Shown piece after piece: positions 33,932 through 41,783 of a stretch of DNA of 64,000 nucleotides. Origin of the DNA: Martelella mediterranea (lineage in GTDB: Bacteria > Pseudomonadota > Alphaproteobacteria > Rhizobiales > Rhizobiaceae); the NCBI RefSeq assembly GCF_021021415.1, contig NZ_JAINWJ010000011.1:62001-126000 (forward strand), in the 5' to 3' direction. The notes below the pieces were generated by a model. That model worked only from the letters and a program-made list of their open reading frames with translations, was not told the origin of the DNA and made no database searches. Numbering within the stretch: the first letter of the stretch is position 1; each line of letters starts with the position of its first letter. Both the position numbers and the translations under genes were made by a program.

Positions 33932-36900
33932 ATGGCCAAGGGTTGGAAGCGTCTGGGGGGCGAGCGCGGCGCGGTTCGCGGAACCGGAAACAACGGAGCG
34001 ACCGGAGCGGCGCTCCTCCTGACAACGGTCTCCGCCCTCGCCCTGCTGATGCCGCCGGCAGCCGGGGCGCAGACCGTGTTCTGCCTCTCTCCCGACGACG
34101 CCAGTTCCTGCACGATTTCGAGCGGCACCTACACGGCCAGCTATCCGCTGGTCGGCGAGGGCGATGATGGCGACGACGACAGCAATGGCGATGACGGCCC
34201 CGATTATCGGCTCGATAATTACGGCACGATCACCATCGGCGATGACGGCCGCTACGGACTGGCGCTCTCCTCCAGCGGCGGCGACGGCGACGATGATGGC
34301 CACACCGATGGCGGCGATGGCGGCAATCTCTCGGTCTACAACTACGCCTCGATCACCATTGCCGGATCCTCGAACGACGAGGTCTACGGCATTCTCGTCC
34401 AGAGCCTCGGCGGCCATGGCGGCGGCGACGAGGACGATACCGGCGCCGGCGGCGATGATGGCGGGCGCGGCGGCGACAGTGGCACGATCACCATCGAGAA
34501 CAATTCCACCATCTCGCTCCAGCAGGCGCTTCCGAACGGCGGCGCGGGCATCTATGCGCTCGCCCATGCCGGCAAGGGCGGTGATCAGGATTCGACGGTC
34601 GGTGACCAGCGCGGCGGCAGTAGCGGCGACGCCAAGGACATGGCCATCGTCAACAATGGCGCGATCACGCTCGGCACGAGCAGCGCCCATATCGATGGCC
34701 GCGACTTCGGCTGGGGCATTGCCGCGATCGCCGAGGGCAACAAGGGCGGCCATGACAATGGCAATGGCGGCACGGGCGGCAATATCTCCGTCACCAACAA
34801 TGGCACGATCGACATCTACTGGAACGACCATAACGGCTCCGATGACGGCGTGCGCGGCATCTACGCGCTGAGCAAGGGCGGCGATGGTCGGGATTCCGAA
34901 GACAACAGCGACAAGGGCGGAAAGGGCGAGGCCGGCTACCAGGTCGAGGTCTACGTCAACAACGACATCCATATCGTTTCCGACAACCATGTCGACGGGC
35001 TTTCCGGCGCGGTGGTGGCCATCAGCCAGGGCGGCGATGGCGGCGAGGCGCCCGGCAGCAACAAGGGCGGAGACGGCGGCAATGCCGGCGACACCAGCGG
35101 CGATGTCGCCGGCCTCAGCAAGGTCGAACTGCATGGCAGCGCCAACATCACCACCCAGGGCGAGGCGATTTCGGGCGTCGTGATGCGCAGCAAGGGCGGC
35201 GATGGCGGCGATGGCGAGGACGGCTCGCGCGACAGTTCCGGCGGCGATGGCGGCAATGGCGGCGCGCTTTCCGTCGGCATCTACGATACCGCGTCGATCA
35301 CCACGTCCGGCACCTCCGCCTATGGCTTCCTCGCCCAGTCGATCGGCGGGACAGGCGGCGATGGCGGCGACAATACAGCACTCGTCGGCCAGACCGGCGG
35401 CGGCGGCGTTGGCGGCGATGGCGGGCGCATCACCTTTGCGACCGACAGCGGCACGCAGACCGAGACCTTTGGCGACTATTCCGCGGCCATTGCCCTGCAG
35501 TCGATCGGCGGCGGCGGGGGTACCGGCGGCGATTTCATCACCGTGCTCGGGGCTGGCGGCGCTGGCGGCCAGGGCGGCGATGGCGGCGCGATCACCGCGT
35601 CCAATGCCGGCTTGATCTACACAAGCGGCAACCTGGCGCCCGGCATGCTGGTGCAGTCGATCGCCGGCAGCGGCGGCGCTGGCGACCTGCCGGTCGCCTC
35701 GATCATCAGCCTTGGCGGCGATGGCGGCCTCGGCGGCGATGGCGGCCATGTCTCCGTCACCAATACCGGCATCATCGCGACCTTCGGCTATGGTTCGCGC
35801 GGCATCATCGCCCAATCGATCAGCGGTGGCGGGGGTGCTGCCGGCACGCTTGGCGGCGGCAAGCTGATCGTCGGCGGCAGCGGCGGCGGCGGCGGGGCCG
35901 GCGGCCTCGTCCAGGTTTACAATCGCGGTTCCGTGCAGACCTCGCGCAACGCCTCGACCGGCATTCTGGCGCAGTCGATCGGCGGCGGCGGCGGCGCGGG
36001 CGCCGGCGGTTTCGGCCTGCTTTCCGTCGGCGGCGATGGCGGCGAAGGCGGCGATGCCGGCGCGGTTCAGGCCTTCCTCGAAGACGGTTCGATCTATACC
36101 GGCGGCGATTTCTCCTATGGCCTATCCGCCCAGTCGATCGGCGGCGGCGGCGGCGATGGCGGCGACGTGCTCGATTTCGGCGTGCTCATCGGCGTCGGCG
36201 TCGGCGGCAGCGGCGGGATCGGCGGCGATGGCGGCCTTGTTTCCGTCGGTAACCGCAATCTCGCCACCGGCGCCTATAGCGGCGCGCCGGCCGTCGCCAC
36301 CGCCGGCGACAATGCCTCGGCCATTCTCGCGCAGTCGATCGGCGGCGGCGGTGGCACGGGCGGCAATGCGGTCAGCGAAGCGGTGTTGACGGTCGCTCAG
36401 CTTACGGTCGGCGGCGATGCCGGCGATGGCAGCACCGGCGGCAGGGTCGACGTCGCCTTCGACAATCTGCAGGCCTCGACGCTCGGTTCCAATTCCAACG
36501 GTATCGTGGCGCAATCGATCGGCGGCGGCGGCGGCATCGGCGGTGCGGCTTACGGCGCGAATGAATCGCTGGTGTTCGCCTCGACCTTCTCGCTCGGCGG
36601 CACGGGCGGCCAGGGCGGCGATGGCGGCCGGGTCAATGTCGACCTCACCGACAGCATCATTTCCACCGGCACGGCCGGCGACGACACTTCGGATTCGATT
36701 GGCATCCTCGCCCAGTCCATCGGCGGCGGCGGCGGCATTGGCGGGCGCGCCATGTCCGCGGCAATCGCCCAGGTTATCCCGGTCGAGGTGCCGGTTTCGA
36801 TGAGCTTTACCCTCTCGGCGGGCGGCGATGGCGGCGCGGCCGGCAAGGGCGGCGATGTCGATGTCGGCCTCAACGGCACGACCGGCGTGGCGACCGCCGG

Positions 36901-39900
36901 CGACGGCTCGCACGGCCTTCTCGCACAGTCGGTTGGCGGCGGCGGCGGCACGGGCGGCAATTCCTGGACCTATGCCATGACCAGCGGCCTCGGCGCCGGC
37001 GTGTTCTCCGCATCCTTCGGCGAGACGCTCGGCAGCACGGGCGGGGCCGGCGGCAATGGCGACACCGTCACGGTGGCGCTCAACGACACCGCCTCGGTCG
37101 TGACCAGCGGCAACAATGCCGATGGCATCGTGGCGCAATCGATCGGCGGCGGCGGCGGCAATGCCGGGCGAGCGTCGACCGGGGCCTCGGCCTCGTTCGG
37201 GTTTGTCGGCTTCACCGGCAAGAAACAGCTTGGCGGCGATGGCGGCGCGGGCGGCAACGGCGACTATGTCACGGTCACGCTTGCCAATGGCGCCGGCGTT
37301 CAGACCTCGGGCGACAATTCCCACGGCATCGTGGCGCAGTCGATCGGCGGCGGCGGCGGCACCTCGCAGGGCAGCGCCTTCGGCATTTCCGGCAAGGTCG
37401 GCGTTACGGGCACGCCGATGACGGTGACCGGCTCGCTGTCGATGACGCTCGGCCTGCAGGGCGGCGTGGGCGGCGACGGCTCCGACGTGACGATCTCCGA
37501 CTACGGCACCATCACCACGACCGGTGTCGGCTCCATCGGCATCGCGGCGCAGTCGATCGGCGGCGGCGGCGGTATCGGCGGCTCGGTCGCCGGCAATGAT
37601 GTCGCGGCGGGCTCCTACCTCTCGCTGCTCTACCAGACCTATCAGGGCAATGTCGGCATCGGCGGCGCGGGCGGCACGGGCGGCGTTGGCAAGGCGGTCG
37701 ACGTCACCTTCGGCGGCTCCATCGGCACCCAGGGCGATCATGCGATCGGCATCATGGCGCAGTCGATCGGCGGCGGCGGCGGCCTCGGCGGGGCGGCGAC
37801 CATCCCCGGCGGCCGTGTGACCGGCGAGGCCAACCTCCTGCTCGGCGGCACGGGCGGCGACGGCGGCGACGGCGGCAAGGTGACGGCAACCTTCGAAAAC
37901 GCCAATGCGATCGTGACCAACGGCGTGATGGCGCATGGCGTGCTGCTGCAATCGATCGGCGGCGGCGGCGGCGTTGGCGGCGATGCGACCGACAATCCTT
38001 TCGGCGCGATGGTGCTCGGCGCCAATTTCGGCGGCGATGGCGGTGAAGGCTCGGATGGCGACACCGTCACCGTGAAGGGGGGCACAGCCAATATCGCGAC
38101 CTATGGCAATGACGCGATGGGCCTGGTGGCCCAGTCGGTCGGCGGCGGCGGCGGGCTTGGCGCGATCGGCAGCGGACAGGATTCCTACCGCCTGCGCGAC
38201 GCGACGCTGCAAATTCAGGTCGGCGGCAATGGCGGAAGAAGCGCCCATGGCGGCGACGTGAATATCCAGTCCGGCCTCGACATCACCACCAATGGCAGCC
38301 GCGCCTTCGGCGTGCTCGCCCAGTCGGTGGGCGGCGGCGGCGGCATGGGCGCGGTCGGCGCGTCCGATGTCATCCTGTCGCTCGGCGTCGGCGGCCGCGG
38401 CGGTTCCGGCGGCGATGGCGGCGATGTCACCGTGATCGCGGGCAATGGCAGTTCCATCGAAACCCATGGCAGCGGCGCGCACGGCCTCTTCGCCCAGTCG
38501 GTCGGCGGCGGCGGCGGCATTGCCGGCGATGCGACGACGTCGACGCTCTCGCTCGACCGCAAGTTCGACAGCATCAACGGCAGCGGCGACGGCGGCGATG
38601 TCGGCGTAGAGTTCGACGGCACGATCAACGTCTCGGGCGTCGACGCCTACGGCATCGTCGCGCAGTCGATCGGCGGCGGCGGCGGGTTTGGCGGCGACAG
38701 TTCCGGCGCGTTCGCCGGCTCGACCAGCCTGTTCGGCGATGGTCACGGCGGCGACGTCAACGTCGTCCAGAGCGGCGAGGTCAACGCGATCGGCTCGAAC
38801 GGCATCGGCATTTTCGCGCAGAGCCAGGGGGCTGCTAATACGGATGCGTCCGATCTCGGAACGATCAGCATCGAGGTCGGCGGCAATGTTGGCGGCGGCA
38901 CAAACCAGGGCGCCGGTGTCTTCGTCAGCGGCGGGCGCGACAATGTGCTGCTCGTCGATAACGGCGCCATGGTCAGCGCCTATTCCGGCACGGCGGTCCG
39001 CTTCGTCGGCGACAGGTCGTCGGCGGACGGCAGCAGGCTCGACATCTACAATTACGGCGTTGTCGCGGGCGATGTCATGCTGGAGAATGCCGACGGCAAC
39101 GGTTCGGGCGCGGGCTATGAATACGACCTTGCGACCCAGAGCCTGGCGACGACCGCGTTCATCGCGGTGCCCTACAACGCCGGCACGTTCAACAATTTCG
39201 GCGTCAGCCGGGGCGCGCGGACGCTGCAGGCCAATGTGGTCAACCACGGCCAGCTGTTCGTCGGCGACGAGAATGGCATCGGCGAGACCCGCGTGACCGG
39301 TAATTTCCGGCAGGCGGACAGCGGAACGCTGGTCGTCGATGCCGATTTCGAGAACAACCGGATCGACCAGCTCATCCTGCAACAGGACGCGACGCTTTCG
39401 GGCACGCTCGACGTCGCGCCGATCTCGCTGCTGCCGCGCAAGCTCCCCTTCCTCACGGTGGGTGGCGCGCGCACCGGCACGCTGACCGGCAAGCTGCATG
39501 ACATCTTCACCTACAGGGTTCTGGAGGAAGGCTCATCGCTGGCATTGTCCGTGGATGCTGACTTCGACGGTTCGCGCTTCGGCCTGACCGGCAACCGCGC
39601 CCGCATTGCCGACTATTTCCAGCGGGTCTGGGACACGGGCGGCGAAGGCTTCGGCACTGCCTTTGCCGAACTCGCCAGGGCCGGCGGCGGCGGACTTTCC
39701 AATGCCATCGAGGCGATCCACTCGCCGATGCCGGCGGTGCCGGCGGCGCAGTCCGCGACGATGGCCGCGCAGCGTCTCGACCGGCTGATGAGCTGCCCGG
39801 TCTTCGACGGACCGACGGCGATGATCGTGCAGACGGAATGCGTCTGGGCGCAGTTCGGCGGCCAGCGGTTCAACCAGGGCACGATCGACGGCGTCAGCGG

Positions 39901-40669
39901 CTATGACGACACCACCTACAGCTACGCCCTTGGCGGGCAGTTCGCCATTGCCGATGATCTGTTCATGGGGCTGACGGCGGCTTATGAGAACAGCGACATC
40001 AACGGCGCGGACGGCCGCACCTCTGTCAACGGCGACACATTCGCGGTCGGCGCAAGCCTGAAATACAATCCCGGGCCATGGCTTTTTGCCGGCGCGGTTT
40101 CGGGGAGCTACGGCTCGTTCGACAACAGCCGCCAGTCGATCCTCGGTTCGACGGGCGGCCTGGCGACCAGCTCCAGCGACGTGACCACCTTCGCCGCCCG
40201 CGGGCGCATGGCCTACACCTTCGCGCAGGACAGTTTCTACGCCAAGCCCTATGTCGATATCGACCTGATCTACGCCAATGCCGGCGGTTACGCCGAAACC
40301 GGAGCCGGCGTCTTCAACCAGACGGTGGAAGACAGCGACCAGTGGGCGATCATGGCCTCGCCCTCGTTCGAAGTCGGCTCGCGCTTCGCTCTCTCGGAAA
40401 CCTACCAGCTTCGCAGCTATGCGCGGGCCGGCGTGACCTTCTCGTCGGCTGACGACTGGTCCACCAAGGCCCGTTTCACCGCGGCCCCGGCCGGCGCGGG
40501 AACATTCGACCTCACCCTGCCGATGGACGATGTGTTCGGTCGGGTGAGCCTCGGCGCGGAGCTGACCAATCTCAACAACGGCATGCATCTGCGCGCCGAA
40601 TATGACGGGGCGTTCTCGGAGAACACCTCCAGCAATTCCGGAATGCTCCGGTTCTCCTACGATTTCTGA
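33932..40669 (+). CDS. Giant glycine-rich autotransporter (type V secretion)
   Basis: 2245 residues. An extended signal (MAKGWKRLGG... with a hydrophobic core LLLTTVSALALLMPPAAGAQ) leads to a passenger of beta-helix type. Residues about 50-450 contain degenerate GGDGG-rich turns. Residues about 467-1580 contain about 19 copies of a turn with AQS(I/V)GGGGG every 50-70 residues, separated by TVTxNG(S)IxTxG-type rungs. Residues about 1650-1900 hold a smoother beta-helix end. The last 270 residues form the 12-strand autotransporter barrel (QFGGQRFNQGTIDGVSGYDDTTYSYALGG onward) ending MLRFSYDF. It should be displayed on or released from the surface; a role in adhesion or biofilm is inferred from related proteins. 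The gene stands alone, with a palindrome upstream. Confidence 0.93.
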   Translation: MAKGWKRLGGERGAVRGTGNNGATGAALLLTTVSALALLMPPAAGAQTVFCLSPDDASSCTISSGTYTASYPLVGEGDDGDDDSNGDDGPDYRLDNYGTITIGDDGRYGLALSSSGGDGDDDGHTDGGDGGNLSVYNYASITIAGSSNDEVYGILVQSLGGHGGGDEDDTGAGGDDGGRGGDSGTITIENNSTISLQQALPNGGAGIYALAHAGKGGDQDSTVGDQRGGSSGDAKDMAIVNNGAITLGTSSAHIDGRDFGWGIAAIAEGNKGGHDNGNGGTGGNISVTNNGTIDIYWNDHNGSDDGVRGIYALSKGGDGRDSEDNSDKGGKGEAGYQVEVYVNNDIHIVSDNHVDGLSGAVVAISQGGDGGEAPGSNKGGDGGNAGDTSGDVAGLSKVELHGSANITTQGEAISGVVMRSKGGDGGDGEDGSRDSSGGDGGNGGALSVGIYDTASITTSGTSAYGFLAQSIGGTGGDGGDNTALVGQTGGGGVGGDGGRITFATDSGTQTETFGDYSAAIALQSIGGGGGTGGDFITVLGAGGAGGQGGDGGAITASNAGLIYTSGNLAPGMLVQSIAGSGGAGDLPVASIISLGGDGGLGGDGGHVSVTNTGIIATFGYGSRGIIAQSISGGGGAAGTLGGGKLIVGGSGGGGGAGGLVQVYNRGSVQTSRNASTGILAQSIGGGGGAGAGGFGLLSVGGDGGEGGDAGAVQAFLEDGSIYTGGDFSYGLSAQSIGGGGGDGGDVLDFGVLIGVGVGGSGGIGGDGGLVSVGNRNLATGAYSGAPAVATAGDNASAILAQSIGGGGGTGGNAVSEAVLTVAQLTVGGDAGDGSTGGRVDVAFDNLQASTLGSNSNGIVAQSIGGGGGIGGAAYGANESLVFASTFSLGGTGGQGGDGGRVNVDLTDSIISTGTAGDDTSDSIGILAQSIGGGGGIGGRAMSAAIAQVIPVEVPVSMSFTLSAGGDGGAAGKGGDVDVGLNGTTGVATAGDGSHGLLAQSVGGGGGTGGNSWTYAMTSGLGAGVFSASFGETLGSTGGAGGNGDTVTVALNDTASVVTSGNNADGIVAQSIGGGGGNAGRASTGASASFGFVGFTGKKQLGGDGGAGGNGDYVTVTLANGAGVQTSGDNSHGIVAQSIGGGGGTSQGSAFGISGKVGVTGTPMTVTGSLSMTLGLQGGVGGDGSDVTISDYGTITTTGVGSIGIAAQSIGGGGGIGGSVAGNDVAAGSYLSLLYQTYQGNVGIGGAGGTGGVGKAVDVTFGGSIGTQGDHAIGIMAQSIGGGGGLGGAATIPGGRVTGEANLLLGGTGGDGGDGGKVTATFENANAIVTNGVMAHGVLLQSIGGGGGVGGDATDNPFGAMVLGANFGGDGGEGSDGDTVTVKGGTANIATYGNDAMGLVAQSVGGGGGLGAIGSGQDSYRLRDATLQIQVGGNGGRSAHGGDVNIQSGLDITTNGSRAFGVLAQSVGGGGGMGAVGASDVILSLGVGGRGGSGGDGGDVTVIAGNGSSIETHGSGAHGLFAQSVGGGGGIAGDATTSTLSLDRKFDSINGSGDGGDVGVEFDGTINVSGVDAYGIVAQSIGGGGGFGGDSSGAFAGSTSLFGDGHGGDVNVVQSGEVNAIGSNGIGIFAQSQGAANTDASDLGTISIEVGGNVGGGTNQGAGVFVSGGRDNVLLVDNGAMVSAYSGTAVRFVGDRSSADGSRLDIYNYGVVAGDVMLENADGNGSGAGYEYDLATQSLATTAFIAVPYNAGTFNNFGVSRGARTLQANVVNHGQLFVGDENGIGETRVTGNFRQADSGTLVVDADFENNRIDQLILQQDATLSGTLDVAPISLLPRKLPFLTVGGARTGTLTGKLHDIFTYRVLEEGSSLALSVDADFDGSRFGLTGNRARIADYFQRVWDTGGEGFGTAFAELARAGGGGLSNAIEAIHSPMPAVPAAQSATMAAQRLDRLMSCPVFDGPTAMIVQTECVWAQFGGQRFNQGTIDGVSGYDDTTYSYALGGQFAIADDLFMGLTAAYENSDINGADGRTSVNGDTFAVGASLKYNPGPWLFAGAVSGSYGSFDNSRQSILGSTGGLATSSSDVTTFAARGRMAYTFAQDSFYAKPYVDIDLIYANAGGYAETGAGVFNQTVEDSDQWAIMASPSFEVGSRFALSETYQLRSYARAGVTFSSADDWSTKARFTAAPAGAGTFDLTLPMDDVFGRVSLGAELTNLNNGMHLRAEYDGAFSENTSSNSGMLRFSYDF
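35330..38700 (+). repeat. Internal coding repeats, AQS(I/V)GGGGG units
   Basis: About 19 near-identical DNA blocks with the core CAGTCGATCGGCGGCGGCGG (I or V variants) recur every 150-210 bp. Each encodes AQS(I/V)GGGGG plus a variable GG-rich tail. They are in frame throughout. The nucleotide identity makes this stretch prone to recombination and copy-number change, and hard to assemble from short reads. Confidence 0.9.
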
Positions 40670-40674
40670 AGCTC

Positions 40675-40699
40675 GAGACGCCCCGGCAAGGGGCGTCTC
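40675..40699. terminator. Strong stem-loop after the autotransporter gene
   Basis: GAGACGCCCC and GGGGCGTCTC form a perfect 10 bp stem with a 5-base loop directly after the stop and before the end of the converging HlyD fragment. AAAAA follows on the plus strand, not T, so it may be a transcript-stabilising hairpin or a rho-independent terminator lacking its U-tract. Confidence 0.4.
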
Positions 40700-40709
40700 A
40701 AAAACGCGA

Positions 40710-41327
40710 TCAGCTCTGGTTCGTGTCGACGCGGGCGATGACCGAAAGGCCGGGGGCGAGCTTGTCGGCATCGGTCTGGCCCGGATCAATTTCGATCCTG
40801 ACGGGGACACGCTGGGCGACCTTGGTGAAATTGCCGGTGGCATTGTCCGGCGTGATCACCGAGAACTGCGAGCCTGAGGCCGGCGAGAAGCTCTCGATAT
40901 GGCCGGTGAAGGCCTCGCCGTTGAGGGCATCGACGGTGAAGGTGACCTTCTGACCCGGCTTCAATCCCTTGAGCTGTGTTTCCTTGTAATTCGCGATCAA
41001 CCAGGGGCTGTCTGGCACGAGCGCCACGAGCTGGGCGCCGGCGGTGACATACTGCGCCACGCGCGCCTTGACCTGACCGAGCGTGCCATCGCGCGGGGCG
41101 GTGATTTTCGTGTTTTCCAGGTTGATTTCGGCAAGCGAGCGCGCAGCCTCGGCCGCGGCCACGCTGGCTTTGAGGGCGCGGCGGTTGACGATCGTGGTCT
41201 GGGCAAGCTGCTGGCTATGGACGCTGTCGTCGAAAAGGACAGGAGATCGCCCTTCGTCACTGTCGCCGCGCACGATGCGCAACCACACTGTGCGAACCAA
41301 CAGGATGCCGAGCGCGGTCGAGATCAT
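40710..41327 (-). pseudogene. HlyD/EmrA-family adaptor, 5'-truncated remnant
   Basis: The 205-residue frame contains only the C-terminal half of an EmrA-like adaptor: the end of the coiled coil (FDDSVHSQQLAQ ...), the second lipoyl half (NLENTKITAPRDGTLGQVKARVAQYV) and the beta-barrel domain (PGQKVTFTVDALNGEAFTGHIESFSPASGSQF ... VAQRVPVRIEIDPGQ). A whole protein would be about 350 residues with a membrane anchor and first lipoyl half. The N-terminal 25 residues here look unrelated. The 188 bp to fdsD shows no recognisable gene. The natural partner, an MFS pump of the EmrB type, is also absent. Confidence 0.7.
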
Positions 41328-41515
41328 TCAGGGCGCGCCTTGCGGGGTTCCGACGGCAAGATGGTTCGACCACGTCCTCGAACGCAACACTGTGCATCCT
41401 CTGCGGGTCCATGAAAGCCGGGTATTGTGCTCCGGCGCCGTCTTCCCGCGCAGCAACGCCCTGCGCTCGCTCGACAAGCGCCTTTCCATGCTGTGGTCAA
41501 TCGCCGCCGGAGCGC

Positions 41516-41740
41516 TCAGCCCCGCTTCGCCACCGCACGAATGCTGTTTCCGGCCTCGATCACCAGCGGGTCAAATCCGCTGTCGGGCTGTTCCAGCATC
41601 TCGAAAAGCTGGGCGCGCATGCGTGGTTCCCAGAATTTGCTGATGTGGTCGGCCACGCCGGCCACCGCCTCGTCATGCGGGCGGGTGCGGAAAAAGGCGG
41701 CAATCTGGTTTGCCATATGCGTGAGCTTTTCAGGCGCCAT
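41516..41740 (-). CDS. fdsD: Formate dehydrogenase delta subunit
   Basis: 74 residues from the ATG at 41740, with AAGGA upstream. MAPEKLTHMANQIAAFF and HISKFWEPRMRAQL are characteristic of the small FdsD protein, a non-catalytic subunit or maturation partner of soluble NAD-dependent formate dehydrogenase. It lies 43 bp after fdsA. In many bacteria fdsC (FdhD-like) lies between these two genes; here it does not. Confidence 0.9.
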   Translation of the reverse strand: MAPEKLTHMANQIAAFFRTRPHDEAVAGVADHISKFWEPRMRAQLFEMLEQPDSGFDPLVIEAGNSIRAVAKRG

Positions 41741-41783
41741 TTATTTGTCCTTAGCCAGAGGGGGATGCCGGTGGGCGACAGAT

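Noticed and set aside
33656-35815. 719-codon minus-strand frame across the autotransporter start
   Set aside because: Composition is Ala/Asp/Gly/Ile of the reverse complement type; it overlaps the well-supported autotransporter gene and shows no family.
35330-38700. CRISPR-like regular repeats
   Set aside because: The repeats are in frame, code for AQSIGGGGG, have diverged copies and variable spacing that also encodes protein; no cas genes are nearby.
36122-39499. 1125-codon open frame on the minus strand, rich in Ala, Arg and Asp
   Set aside because: It is the mirror of the glycine-rich autotransporter repeats; GC-rich repeat DNA keeps the antisense frame open. It has no start signal and no recognisable domain.
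41083-41643. Plus-strand frame crossing the HlyD fragment and fdsD
   Set aside because: It overlaps two better-supported minus-strand features and matches no family I recognise.
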